64,000 bases of DNA from Bathymodiolus brooksi (GCA_963680875.1 OY804578.1:27185101-27249100); one strand, 5' to 3'. Counted from the first letter of the stretch, positions 44,651 through 56,864 are shown. Translations and numbers: made by a program. Notes: generated by a model not told the origin, from the sequence alone.

Positions 44651-45239
44651 ATTTGATAACCATCCTGATTTTGTCTGAACCCAGTCAGGAAAGTAAACAA
44701 TAATGAAAGTGTGTCAAGAGTATCGATGTCGTCTCCGTTTCTATGGTTGTTACATCTTATATTTGGATTGGTATTTTTGTTTTTCACTTTATGTGATAAA
44801 ATTGCTGCCTTTGTACCTCATACAATGGAGTCAATGTTTGTGTAGGTTTTTCTCTGTACATACAAATGGTATACGAGGTATCTATGATGTCAAAATGTAT
44901 TACTTGCTCTCAAGTATTTTTACAGGCTCACATAATTGTTATAAGAATGTAACGTTCATATTTGAGTTTTAAGCACATCTTGAGTCCATTTATTTGTTAC
45001 CATAGTCTTTCAAACTGTAAAAACAGCTTTAATTGCATTTATATTTTGGATTAGATGAAACATTGTTTGCCATCTTTAACACAAGACGTGTAATGGTTAT
45101 GATTATATATGTTACCACTGGTTGTGCTAAGCTGTTCCTGTTTACCTGTATTGGTTTTGTTGCATTGTAAAATATAATGAAGCCTGATTTTACTAACGGA
45201 TATGAGCCATCGTCACCGCGGCCGTATTATACCTGTCCT

Positions 45240-45510
45240 TATTTTTATCTGTGCAATCAGTGCCTTTAATCAACAAAGTAATGAATGCGACTACTTGCAC
45301 CTCCCAATCAGAGGTACACTTGGGCTTCTCAAGGTACTCGTGGTTTTTTTCAAATAGTATAAGTGACTGCCACGTTAAACTGAAATGTTGTTGAATCTGA
45401 CGCTAACAAGTGTTATGTGTAAATCTTTATCATTATAACCACCACAACTGTTTGGAACACCTGGAATTGTGAAAGTGGTGTTAAGCACCATAACTCTAAC
45501 CCGTATTATA
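45240..45510 (+). mobile_element. Degraded SINE bodies
   Basis: CTGCCACGTTAAACTGAAATGTTG-like sequence near 45369 and GTGAAAGTGGTGTTAAGCAC near 45469 match the conserved SINE core (CCATGATATAGCTGAAATATTGCTGAAAGTGGCG). The first part contains CAATCAGTGCCTTTAATCAA, similar to the head of the copy at 63895. Confidence 0.45.
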
Positions 45511-46058
45511 TATAACCTGAAACAAATACATCAAACTAAAACTATTTTTTTCTTTTTAATGAAAACAAATATTTGTGGGCGATATTGTAAAAACAAAATG
45601 TGGTAGCTTCATTCAGAGGGAACGGTACAAATATAGCAAGGATTGTCTGTTCCAAGCCAGGGACTGGATTTCCAACATCATATGTCGTGGTCTTTATTTA
45701 AGATGAGAGGTGACAGTTCGCTTTGTTTATGTAGGCGGAATTGTTGACCATAACTTTCTTTCCATTTATAAAGCATATACATAACATATCAAATGACTAA
45801 ACAGGAGGAATTCCATTCAGAAGATGTTGACATCAAAAGGGAAAATGTACCCTACTCCTAGTTTGACACCCTTCATGAAGTAATGATTTACAACTGTTTG
45901 ATATACTTTTGGCAAATAAAGCTAAAGTGTATATGAACATAATTATACAATTTAAACCAAGTACTGTAAAATGTTAATGTTTCATCTCTTTTACTGTAAA
46001 TATGAAGAATTACATTTGTATACGTGCGTTTGTAATATGAAACCTTTCATTATTTCAG

Positions 46059-46086
46059 GTGCACCAAATATATTCAGTTCACTAAG
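46059..46086 (+). CDS. Host membrane-protein gene, 28-base microexon
   Basis: The acceptor TTTCATTATTTCAG and donor AAG|GTAATT enclose 28 bases. The first G completes an arginine codon with the AG left by the previous exon, and the remainder reads CTKYIQFTK, ending in phase 0. Phase 0 entry is closed by a stop. In phase 1 it would read APNIFSSL. Splice signals are strong for so short an exon. Confidence 0.5.
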
Positions 46087-46826
46087 GTAATTATCATATT
46101 AAATTGAATTTAATAGGAGTAAGTGGAGTAATGTTATATATGCTAACTGCTTTGAGTTTTTGTCTATATTTTACGCAAAACTTAGTCAAATAACCAGTGT
46201 ATGCAAAAACGTTTTAATAATTGTATTCAATAGTATGCATGTATATAATCATAAGATTGCATTTGCTATGTTTCCAATCAGAAACAGTGATAGGTGACTT
46301 TGTAGGGGAATGACTAAGTTTTCCTAAATTGAATATTTTATCCCAATTTAATACGCTGTTATTGACCTTATAATTCACCTAGATATGCAAGCTCTACTTC
46401 ATTCAATGTTGTTATAGTTATCACCGTTGACCGCCAACTGTACATTAACTTGTCATACTCTTTTTCACTGATATACTAAGAAACACATGGAGTTAAGCGG
46501 TAATCCACCTTATGTTTGTAAATTATTTTGGGCAAGTCCTCTGAATTCACAACCATGAGGTAGATTACCAACTTGAATTATGTGCTTTCAAGTACAATTA
46601 TGGTTAATATTAAAAGTTATGAAACATAGTTTAGGCCTCTTTAATTGTACAAACTCGCACCTCCGATTGGGATTTTTTTTTTATATAGAAATAATTCTTA
46701 TATGATTTACATAATTAGATATCCTATACTCTGATTGGATATAAGCGCTTATGGAGGCGGGGTTTTGTCAGTTTATTTTTCGATAGTCGATGTTCAGCGG
46801 ACTACTATTTTCGTAATGTAAACAAA

Positions 46827-46883
46827 ATGGCGGCTTGGATTCCCGATAATAAAAAAGATAAAAGAAACAATGTTTATTGTTAA
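46827..46883 (+). promoter_or_regulatory. YY1-like ATGGCGGC start site
   Basis: AACAAAATGGCGGCTTGG is an exact YY1-type core that also contains a well-placed ATG. The short frame reads MAAWIPDNKKDKRNNVYC and stops. A GGAGGCGGGG box lies about 75 bases upstream. In animals such sites often combine promoter and translation start. It could be an internal promoter of the host gene. No good donor follows. Confidence 0.25.
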
Positions 46884-47283
46884 TAATCGACAATTATTGT
46901 TAGATATGGAATAAAAAAAATAAATGCCAATGAAAAAAAAATTCCGGAAAAAATACTTAAGACAACCATCTATCGACTTTGACTTTTGTAATATATCGTC
47001 ATCCTGTGACGTTGTTTACAAGGGACGCTGATTGACACAAGCTGGTTACTGATTTATTTTACGATTTTGTGGGCATTTTACTTGTTTGAGTAGCTAAATG
47101 CAAAATGCCATAAAATTGGAAAATATCGGTAACTTAATTACATCACCGTCTAGTTTAAAGTAGGAAATAAGGTTAGTTCATTTTGTTATTCATGGCCGAC
47201 ACACATCGATGGGATCCCCAAAGGTAAATTTTCAAAACAAATGAAGAAAAAAAAAACTTAGTTACAGAATTATAAGGATTAAG

Positions 47284-47419
47284 CGCATTTTTTCCGGAGT
47301 TTATTGATGTATTACCTGGACCAAGTCACTCACAGACTTACATAAAAGTCCTTCGGACTTTTATTTGTTTGTGAGTGAATTGGTCCAGGTTATACATCAA
47401 TAAACTCCGGGAAAAATGC
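47284..47419. mobile_element. Large perfect-type foldback element
   Basis: The arms GCATTTTTTCCGGAGTTTAT and ATAAACTCCGGGAAAAATGC, TGATGTATTACCTGGACCAA and TTGGTCCAGGTTATACATCA, and ATAAAAGTC with GGACTTTTAT close on a CTTC loop. It is almost gap-free, so probably young. The 116-codon ORF starting at 47375 begins inside the right arm and is not a gene. Confidence 0.85.
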
Positions 47420-48195
47420 ATTTATTTCTATAATAAAGTTCCAAACAATATGAGTAAATATCACAAATACAACACAAGATATCTCCAAAGGCTTCGGCAT
47501 TTCACCTATTATAATGTGACAATGCCAATGGTTGTAGTCTTGTTGGTAAAGTCTAAGGCAATACTGTCATATGAAATCGTAGACTCTGGGCTTCAACTTA
47601 ATGATATTACTTATTGCTATAAGAAATGTAAATGTTCGGAAATCTATAAAAACAGCAGCTATCATTTAATAATATTTATAAATATTTTGAATCTGCATAA
47701 GGATCTGCACCGTCACGCCAGATGAGGCGTAAGTGTTATATTAGCCTGTATTCTATTATCATTCCGGAACTAATCAGTTACAATATGTCCGTGTATTTCA
47801 GCATACATAATATATGTATCAACTTGTTTTCCCATTGACACAATTCATTATAGTGCATTAATACTATTGGGAGACCAAGCATTTAAAATGCATTTTATTC
47901 ACTGGTATCTATAATTTGGGAAAAGAGTATACAAGAGTCCTTGAATCCTCAGGATCAAATGTTACAAGACTTGACATTTTGGAACTAGTTTCTTTTTCAG
48001 GTTTAGCATAAAGGGGAACATGAAAACCTATGTAAAATTTTAAGATACCAAAAAAAGAACAGACAATGCAATGGCAAAAGAAGATAAACAAAAGAACAAA
48101 TACTCACCTACAAAACACTACACAGAGGTTTCATATCTTATCTGAAAACAGATATGTATATCATGTACTAACGTTCTGGTTCTCAATGACTAAGA

Positions 48196-48393
48196 GTGAG
48201 TTTGAGCTATATTTACAATAGACCCTATGTGAGTTTGAGTTATATTTACAATAGACCCTATGTGAGTTTGAGTTATATTTACAATAGACTCTATGTGAGT
48301 TTGAGCTATGCTTCCAATATACCCTATGTGAGTTTGAGCTATATTTACAATAGAGCCTTTGTAAGTTTGAGCTATATTTACAATAGACCCTAT
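48196..48393. repeat. 33-bp minisatellite, exactly six units
   Basis: The unit is GTGAGTTTGAGCTATATTTA plus CAATAGACCCTAT, with substitutions among units. Because 33 is divisible by three, both strands stay open and give 11-residue repeats (VSLSYIYNRPY on +). No start context or flanking exon supports translation. Confidence 0.9.
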
Positions 48394-48517
48394 GCTGTGT
48401 TGTTGTAGACATTAGTCAAGATCACATGTTATATAACAACATGACGGTCGTAGATGTTCTTACATATGTATAAATTATTTTGTATGATTTCCGTAAATAT
48501 GTTTGACGTGGTTTCAG

Positions 48518-48553
48518 GGGGAAATTACAGAAGAAGGCAACTGTTGATAAAAG
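48518..48553 (+). CDS. Possible cassette exon of the host gene
   Basis: GTTTCAG, then 36 bases, then GTAGGA. In phase 2 it reads GKLQKKATVDK; with an alternative acceptor at 48530 it is 23 bases, reading KKATVDK in phase 0. The lysine-rich content matches the neighbouring tail exons. Neither version fits between exons 46059 and 50721 without shifting the final exon, so it would only be used with an alternative end. Confidence 0.25.
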
Positions 48554-48559
48554 GTAGGA

Positions 48560-49630
48560 CTTCGTTTTACAGTTGATGAGGAAATAATTGTTCGCGATAT
48601 TCCTATTGGAAAATATGACTGAATTAATCAATCTGAAAAAAGTAATGACTTTTTAATATCCTCCTTTTGAATTAAAGTAATATCTTATTATAGTAGAGTT
48701 TCAATGAATTACACCCAATACAATAACATCTTCGGAGAGACTGTACTACACAGGGAGATATTATTTGTATTTGCATACCCCAGGCTGTCTTTGGATTTAA
48801 GGTGTTAGCTTGAAAATAACATTGTTTTAAAGGAGAGAGGATACCTTTCATCTTGTCGAACATATACCTTTCAGATCTAAAATGTGTAATATTCTCTAGT
48901 AGTCGTATTAAAATATAGAGAAAATCTGATCTAGTACACATACATGTCATGCAGTCACCTATGACTAATGTACAACGGAAGTGTATTAGACAAATCACTA
49001 CAAAGCAAATTATTGAAGCTATGCTTATTTGACAAGATTTTTGTTTGACGATTGAGTTTTAGATAATACTTTAAAGAATGTTCTGTGTAGATTTCAGATC
49101 TTAAGACATTTCAGGTTCAATAAATTGCAAAAATATAATTCCGCGCATATTTTATCTGGTTTCTATACGGAAAAGATTATTGTCACCTATATATAATTAC
49201 TATTTCTGTTAAACATCTGTTGAATACAATCGTTAGTCAATACATTTAGTAAATAGTGCTTAAAATATCTAGTGAAATTCATAATGAACACATACGTACA
49301 TGTATGTTACATCTATATACAGCTACAGTAGGCGATGATACCATATGTTTATGGAAATAGTAATATGATAGCATTACTCCACACCCAGTACAGATTTACG
49401 AAACCATAGTTTGATTTTCTTAACCTTAGAAGAAGCTACATTTATATATCTATGTCCTCCATATTTTGAAACAAATGGAAGCTAGCAAGCTGAGTTAAGA
49501 AATAATTAGAATAACTGGTTGAAATGGCTTGTAGAAAACATCCATATTTCAAATGACAATGAATCTTTTCGATGATTTAACGTAGATTGTATTTTCTTTC
49601 TTCTATCATGGATATGTCTTTCACCGACTT
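48560..49630. other. Intron sequence, nothing recognised
   Basis: Chance ORFs only. Confidence 0.35.
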
Positions 49631-49636
49631 GACTGC

Positions 49637-49900
49637 ATGAGTAACACATCGGGTGTTTTATACGAAGCAGGAGCAGCTTACATTTCGCGAGACCTTTGTT
49701 TCAACCACAGTTTTGTTGTTGGGTTTTTTTTGTGTTTTTTTTTTATGAGATACGTGTTGCTCATCTTTTTAGTGTTCTATGATATGTGTGTCTTTTGTTT
49801 CTTTATTCGTTTGTCTTCGTCTTTATGTGTCCAATGTTGCCTGTGTCTCTGCATTTTCTATTCTCGATTGCTCTTCGGTTTTCTCTACTGTTTATTTATC
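49637..49900 (+). mobile_element. Penelope-type 3' tail (T subfamily), plus
   Basis: ACATCGGGTGTTTTATACGA, AGCAGGAGCAGCTTACATTT, ACGTGTTGCTCATC, GTTTGTCTTCG and CGATTGCTCTTCGGTTTTCT match the order of blocks in family B tails but end differently. The end block recurs at 57290, 62310 and, reversed, 54480. The 92-codon ORF is incidental. Confidence 0.55.
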
Positions 49901-50307
49901 ATAATAATTAGATGATTAGAAGAATATTAGGCTGATCTGACGATCGTCACTTGTACATTAGTTCTTTTTATATTCTTCTTTGGGCAACAACCTGATGGAG
50001 ACGAGTAAGTAAACATTACTTTATTCAGTAAGGGATAGAGAAAGAAGTATTTTCATAGAGAAAAAATCGAGCATTGTTTTTATTGGATGCCTAAGACATC
50101 ATTTTTGAGAGAACAAATAATAAATCAAAGGAAAATAAAATGCATGAATCTCAATTTGAAAAAATAATTATTAACTTTATTTACGAAATCTGTGCAGTAA
50201 TCGCAGTTTCACATAAGTCTGTCCAATAAGAATATAAGTGTCTAATTCCTCGTCATACATATTGTTTATAATGCTATAATCATTTCTTTTATTACTATTT
50301 GGATATA

Positions 50308-50308
<1 letters not shown>

Positions 50309-50340
<32 letters not shown>
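50309..50340. repeat. (AT)n microsatellite
   Basis: About fifteen AT dinucleotides. Confidence 0.9.
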
Positions 50341-50344
<4 letters not shown>

Positions 50345-50720
50345 TATTAATCTAAGCACGATTCAGTCGTTTACTCTACCATTTTGATAGTACCACCTTT
50401 GTGAATGAAATTATATACTTAATTTAACATTGAAATTACACCGAAGTGCAGATGCAGTGTTCTATTGGATACAGTTATGTCTATCATCTACATACTATGC
50501 GACACTCTAGGTTCAATTTAAGATAAAAATGTACGAGTCATCAATGAAGATCATGAACTGGCCTTACAGAACAGGACTAAAACCTATGTTCCTTTAATTT
50601 GATGTTACAAGATGTCACATTACTATGTACAAGGGCTAGGGAAATAACTTACTTATCATTTAGTAATTCGTTTATTTTCCATCAATCAGCTTCATGTTTG
50701 TCCTAAATATATTTTTACAG

Positions 50721-50755
50721 GGACTTCAATCAACACCAAAAGACACAGATGCCAG
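50721..50755 (+). CDS. Host membrane-protein gene, cytoplasmic exon
   Basis: ATATTTTTACAG, 35 bases and a GTAAAT donor. In phase 0 it reads GLQSTPKDTDA and leaves AG, which joins to the A of the final exon as arginine. All three frames are open, so the phase is set by its neighbours. Ser/Thr-Pro content suggests a flexible, possibly phosphorylated segment. Confidence 0.55.
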
Positions 50756-50879
50756 GTAAATAATATATCTAATGTATGCAAATATTTGAGAGACCATAGA
50801 AAATGTGTGTGCTGTCTACTAAAACAATTGTCTCTCCTTCTTTTGCAACATATGAAAAGAACAATACGTAGATAAAAAA

Positions 50880-51235
50880 TTTAGTTCGCACGGCCCGTTT
50901 TCGGAATAACCTTTATCAGGTACACTAAAGGCAAAATTATTTGAATGCCAAATAATTTAAAAGTCTGGGAGCAATAAACTCGCAGGGTCTAGATCGACTA
51001 AGGTCACCAATGCATAAGAGAGGATAACCTTAGTATAAATAATGATTACATTATTTAGGAACTGAAAATTTAAAAATATATATCTTATAAGCCATGCCAA
51101 TGCCGAAGCACTGACTTCTGGGCGGGTGATGCACTTGGGGACTAATTGTCCACAGCTAAGGTATCGAAACAGTGATAGTAATAAAATTGTAGATATCAAA
51201 TTTAGTACGCATGACTTTCTCCATAAAATATAGAT
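50880..51235 (-). repeat. Dispersed repeat R3, longest copy
   Basis: It shares several blocks with 10336-10580 and 25950-26065 and includes CTGGGAGCAATAAACTCGCA and GCCGAAGCACTGACTTCTGG. I recall this wording from mussel and oyster genomic repeats but cannot classify it. The 129-codon minus ORF across it is probably incidental. Confidence 0.55.
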
Positions 51236-52154
51236 CCACCTTGCTATGCTAAAATATAGATAATATACTGGTAGATATAGTATTAGTACGTTAATACATT
51301 TGTGTTGTATTCTATGGTATATTACTATTCTGTATACAATATTCAATTCAACACATTGACGACCGATGTATTCTGTTGTTATGCCAAAACAATCCGTGTA
51401 TGGATATTTTTAATACGAATTGGTTAAACGTCTGTTAGATGTATCAGCTAATATTTCTGTCCTAATAGTAAGTGTAATGGTCTTTACAAATATGATTTCA
51501 CCTTCCTAACAAGTAGTCAGCTAACTCCAGCATTCATTGACCCTGCTACTATGCTGCCCATATTTTGTTGTAGTTCATGTTGATCATGGGGTGTGTGTTC
51601 TTTGTGAGTGGAAATGCTTAATATGTCTTGAAAATCAAAACAAAATGAGATGAACAATATCGTTTCTGCACAAGTCAATGCAATTATGATATAACTGTAT
51701 TGTATATGAAGATTTACAGGTTTCAGTAAGAGCTTACTGTAGACGCATAATCAGAACAAGTAAACGGATATTTGCGACCATCAAATTTCAATTTAATCAT
51801 GTAAATCATCAGATACATTACTATTATCTCCATTCTAATATCATTTCTGGAAAAAATAAGAATCCAACATAGTTTTAATTAACCATCTATACCAGTTTGA
51901 TGTCATTCGTCGTTTACTCTATGTCATCATTCTTGGATGAAAATACAGTATTAGAAGTGGAACCAATAAATATTTCTATCACAGTTGTCCATTCCGCTTT
52001 GAATATATAAATGTTCTGAATAACATGCTTTGGCGATTTCAGAACTTTTAGAGTTTTCTTTCAAAGTGATATGTTTGTAAGAAGGTAGATCTTCTTGAGA
52101 TACTCATAGACCATTGCATAACTTGATCATGATTGACAATGCCATATTTTGTAG

Positions 52155-52464
52155 ACACCTTACAACCGGAAGGCCGTTACCTCAAAGACCAGACATTGCA
52201 TCACCACAAACAAGCTCGTTTGATTCTGTAAATTCACCAAGACCTAAAATGCTTGCTCCAATAGAAAATCCGAACATTCTTCCGTCAATAGATGCATTGG
52301 ATGAACAGAAAACGGACAAAATGCCGAAAGATAAAAAGAAGAAGAAGAAGAAAAAGAAAGACGAAGAGCAGGATAATCTAGCTGATGTACAATGTACTGA
52401 CTTAATATACACCACTAAAGAATACCATACAACGATATGTGACAATTTGCTTGCAGTAACCTAG
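52155..52464 (+). CDS. Host membrane-protein gene, terminal exon with poly-lysine
   Basis: The acceptor ATATTTTGTAG at 52154 opens a frame to TAG at 52464, entered in phase 2. It begins HLTTGRPLPQRPDIASPQTS and continues with further Ser/Pro-rich sequence to NPNILPSIDALDEQ. Then comes a basic tract, KMPKD followed by a nine-lysine run and DEEQ, encoded by AAG-rich repeats. The composition is that of a disordered cytoplasmic tail. The poly-basic tract could bind acidic phospholipids or act as a nuclear-localisation-like signal; this is inference. No AATAAA is close to the stop. A weak phase 0 donor (GCA|GTAACC) just before the stop could splice to 52686. Confidence 0.65.
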
Positions 52465-52685
52465 GACTTCTTTCTTTGCCAGAGGAGTTGATTTTCATTG
52501 TGATATATAGCAATAACATTACACTAGATTTGTACATAATGGTATTTATTTTTGGACATTTATAACGTATTTGCATGTTTGCATATTAATATATTCATGA
52601 TACATTTTTAACGTTCAAAGTATACAAAGATGCATTGTCAACTTTGAATTACTCCACTTTTCAATCTTTTTTTTTATATTTACAG

Positions 52686-52739
52686 GGTGATACATCAAAT
52701 TATTGGAGTTTTTTATCATATGAAAAGAAGCTACGAAAA
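52686..52739 (+). CDS. Possible alternative 3' exon of the host gene
   Basis: TTTTTATATTTACAG, 54 open bases and GTACGT. In phase 0 it reads GDTSNYWSFLSYEKKLRK, a soluble basic peptide. It would follow the terminal exon if a phase 0 donor just before that exon's stop is used, extending the tail. No next exon was found downstream. Confidence 0.35.
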
Positions 52740-52839
52740 GTACGTTAATTTGTTAATAGTTTGTTTGTAATTAGCTGGTTTCAAATAAGCGTTCGAGAAA
52801 ATCGCGAATGCATAATACAGCGACAGTCAACATTGGGCA

Positions 52840-52965
52840 CAAGACACAGAACGAAGACAAACAAAACACGAAACACTAGTTGAGTAACATGAACTTCACA
52901 AAAAGAGAAAATGGCATGAGTGTGAATCCATGTGCTCGCGAAGGGTAAGCAGTTCCTGTTTCTTC
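52840..52965 (-). mobile_element. Penelope-like family B 3' tail, minus, diverged
   Basis: GAACGAAGACAAACAAAACA, GAGTAACATGAACTTCAC and CGAAGGGTAAGCAGTTCCTG match the tail in reverse orientation. Confidence 0.5.
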
Positions 52966-53861
52966 AAATAAATTCCCCGATTTTAAAGTGACACCTTTGA
53001 TTGTACATCATTTGTATGTGTTGGCTTTTTCACATAACATGAACTTAAGCAATACAAATGTCATGGAAACATTAGCAAATATTACCAGCCAAGATATATT
53101 ATTGTTTCAGACATTTAATTCGTGAGAGGGTTTTAAATACTAATATATTAACATGGCTCAAATCATCAGTTTGTGTACCTTGTGTCTTATTCTGTTTGCA
53201 CAAAAAATAATTGCTTAAACTAATAGATTACTACGCTGTATCTATAACTAGAAAATCACATTCTCTTTGAAAAACAGTGCCTTGATAATATAAAGCAAAA
53301 TATGATGTCATATACCTGATTCACCATAAGGTTAGTGTTATCTAAATCAAAACGATGTAGTCGAAGATATATTGTTTATATTGAACTTTCATGGCCCAAA
53401 TTAGTTGCTATTTTCCTCAGGATGAAAACCAAATATTACAATCTAAGCATGTTGGAAAATATCCTAAATAACGATGTGATTATTATTTATTTTTTACAAG
53501 CTTCTAGCTTAAATATGATATTAGCCATATTCAAATGATGCCGTCCAAGATCTGAGATCTAGTCTCTTTTTTAATTAATTTTATTTGTTTTATATAATTA
53601 TAATTGCAGCGTTTATGCATCGTTTCTTAGTAATATATTTTGTTTTTCATTTAAACTAACAGAATTAGGCTAAATTCACTCGCATTGTGGAATCTTACAT
53701 TGTTTTTGTAACTTTATTTTATTTTTGTGATAAAGCCATATGTATGTTTACATTATTATTTAGTGTGTGTGTGCCTGCATGTATCATATTTTTTTTGATA
53801 ATCATGATTTAAAATATATCTATGTTTGTTTAGAATTTACAAAAATAATTGAATCTGTTTG

Positions 53862-54040
53862 AAAAATAAAATGAAAAACAAAAAATACCACATTGTCGGA
53901 AGATTTCTAAAATACAATAGAAAAATCGTAGAAAGAGGCAAAATCGATACCTTTAAGACTCATATACATGAACACTCACTTTCACTTGGTATATGCACTG
54001 CAATAAAGAGTGGCGGGGTTAAACTAGTTTTAAAGGCCTA
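53862..54040 (-). mobile_element. R element, minus
   Basis: Reverse complement of the R consensus: ATACCACATTGTCGGAAGAT, AAAATCGTAGAAAGAGGCAA, TGAACACTCACTTTCACTTG and GTGGCGGGGTTAAACTAGTT. The 60-codon ORF on + is its antisense. Confidence 0.7.
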
Positions 54041-56500
54041 AATATGATCTCATTGATTTGAGATTTTGTCAAATTTGTGTACCAAACTACGCTAGTAACC
54101 AAGTCTGATTATGTAGTGTTTTCAACAACTAGATTTCTGCGAAACGACCATGGACGTTAAATGACTACTTAATTAACAACTAAGATATCATTAATATTTT
54201 TGATAGGGCATCATATAGCGCAACAGGTAATATATGTTTCCAACAATGTTTGTCACTGAGGATTTGGAACTCCTTACATATTTCTTTCTGATATGACTAT
54301 TAAGATTGTATTGGTTGATTTAAACAAACTATAAACAAAATATACCCCTTTAAAACACAACATTGTAAAAGCTTCTGATAACTATAATAAAAAAGTATTA
54401 ATAGATTACACACTTTAGTCTCAACAAGATAGAAAGAGATAGCAGAGATAATGCATGTATGATGGTCGTATTTACATTTACCTTAATAAACGATAAAGAA
54501 TACCGAAGGGCAATCACAAATGGACAACCAGGGAAACTAGCAACATAGGATACACAAGGCAAAGAAGAACAAAGCAAAAATCACAACACAATATGTGTTG
54601 GACACCACTTTACTCAAACGAACACAACTAACGCAAATAAGACATGAGCCCTACCACATGCAACTGGAGGTAAAGACAAACTGAACATCGTTTTCATGCT
54701 GAAATCGTAGCAGACATCACAACACGGAACTCGGAAAGCAAAGACACATTTATAATAGGACAACACAAAAACTACAAAAATTACTTACATGTCCATATCA
54801 TCACTAGTTGGTGCTTTGTTCGTCTACCTGTGTATTAGGTACATCCTTGTTTGATAATACAGTTTGTCAGCTACTTACTAAATGTATACGGTTCTCTCCT
54901 GTTCACAACTTACCACCATTGCATAGTGATTATATGTTGAATACAGGTTTGTTCTATGATAAAATATAATGTTACACACATACAGTCAAAATAGGAAAAG
55001 TAAGAGAATGGTTCCAATATGAGGGGCATAAGAGAGGTAGCTTTATAATTTACTCTGGACTTCGATGAAACAAATTAATGTAAAATAGAGAGAACTGGTG
55101 GTATAAAGCAACATAACCTGTCCAGGCCCCATTTTATAAAGTGTGATTAGCAATCCTGTTTGATTTTTGTTATATTGATCCGTATGCAAAACATATTGTA
55201 AAGCAAAAACGATTTTATCTGTGTTCTAAAAAATACATTGATTTTGGGTGTTATATTAATATAAACACTACAAATTGTATAATGACTATGTGATAAAGAT
55301 ACAATACGTCCGTCCATAAACTAGACCAGGAAGTGAACAATTTGCATGACTTGATGTTGCTGGGTAGTAAAAATAACTGTAATGCATTCCGAACTTCCTG
55401 AAACGAATACCAACATTTATATATGCCAAACTCGTATTTATTTAAGTACATGTTGTAAACTTTGAAAACTTATAAGACAGCATATGCTAAGTTAAATGTT
55501 GGTCACTTATAATAATCTTGTAATGTGTTTTACTTTATATTTGTCCGAAACACGATTTTATTGAAGGTATTTTTTTTTCATAAAATTGCCGAAGTTTTGT
55601 CTATTTCTTATTATACTGGGGAAAAAACGACTTCGTTGTCATAAACGATAAAAATACATTTTTGTATTGCATATCAACAACCCACAATTTATTGTTTAAA
55701 TACAATAATCATAAATACAAAGTAATATGACTAGATAGATTATATGTAATGTTGCAAAACAAACATGGGACTTTAACAACAGGACAACTTGTAATAAATA
55801 CTTGTATGATAGCATTGTTAATTTAATTAGTCCATGAATGGTTCTTAATGCTTCTCTAACTGCAGAACGAATTACCCTTTAAATATTCAAATCATAGTAT
55901 CATTTGTTTTTCATTTGAAAAGTCATTGATTGACTTTAGCTGTACAAGTATTGCAATGGTTAGCTAGCAGAGCATACAATATGTACAAATATTCGACAAA
56001 AATGTCTTGGCTTCAAAATCGAATATTTGTCTATACAATAAGAAATTCTGCATATTTAAGCTTCATTTTGATCATGTTTCATGATTTATATTTGGCACTC
56101 ATATTGCAAAATGTTACCCAGCATTGTAAGTTGATATCAAATGGACGACATTATATAGCATGACTGTATCTGGTTGGCATGTCCCTTTGTAATCTGTATG
56201 GTGTCCTGTGCCTCTACATAAAACAATATTGTAAAACGAAATCTAGTATGTACTGATTACAAGATTGGGAAAAACCCTACAAAATAATTCAGGAAGTTTT
56301 GTTTGTGATTATTTATATCTTTATTCAAAAACATTCAATATGTAATATAGGTACAACGATAACATTTAAATAGTGATGAAATAACATTATTTATAATATA
56401 TATCAATTGATAGTACTTAAGAAAGGTTACAAAGTTAGATAAAGTTGAGCGATTGTTGTCAATGATAAGTGTGCATATTTTCACAATTTGTATAGCGAGA
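54041..56500. other. Mostly unannotated AT-rich interval
   Basis: Contains a reversed T-subfamily tail at 54480-54610 (GAATACCGAAGGGCAATCAC and CAACACAATATGTGTTGGAC). Otherwise only chance ORFs. Confidence 0.4.
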
Positions 56501-56504
56501 ACAG

Positions 56505-56790
56505 TTCCATTTCATTGAGATGATGTACGTGGTTAACACGCTTACTTGGGTTTTTACAGTGCTAGCTCTCTGAAGCGACAGCCCATTAGGTAGATATGTT
56601 TCTCCACGCAGACACATTATTCTGATTCCGAGCAAAATCAGTCTTTCCTCTCCCTCTTTAATGCTACGTACGAATCGGAGAAGAAACAAATGACAATTCT
56701 ATAATCTTTGTGTTACCCGACCGGGTCTCGAACCAATGATCTACCACACACGGGGCAATCACGCTAACAATTGTATCACCGATACAGTTG
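56505..56790 (-). mobile_element. SINE-B, minus copy 1
   Basis: In reverse orientation: head CCGACCGGGTCTCGAACCAA with GGGGCAATCACGCTAACAAT. Body ATTATTCTGATTCCGAGCAA and CTAGCTCTCTGAAGCGACAG. Confidence 0.7.
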
Positions 56791-56864
56791 CAAAATCTAG
56801 AAGTCAGAGGGAAACAGCAGTATTGATTGTTCTGAGAACGCGATACATGTCTTCAGAATAGTGA

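Noticed and set aside
47375..47725. 116-codon ORF on +
   Set aside because: It starts within the right arm of a foldback element and has no recognisable motif or splice context.
48161..48412. Repetitive proteins on both strands
   Set aside because: Explained by the 33-bp minisatellite; the unit length is a multiple of three.
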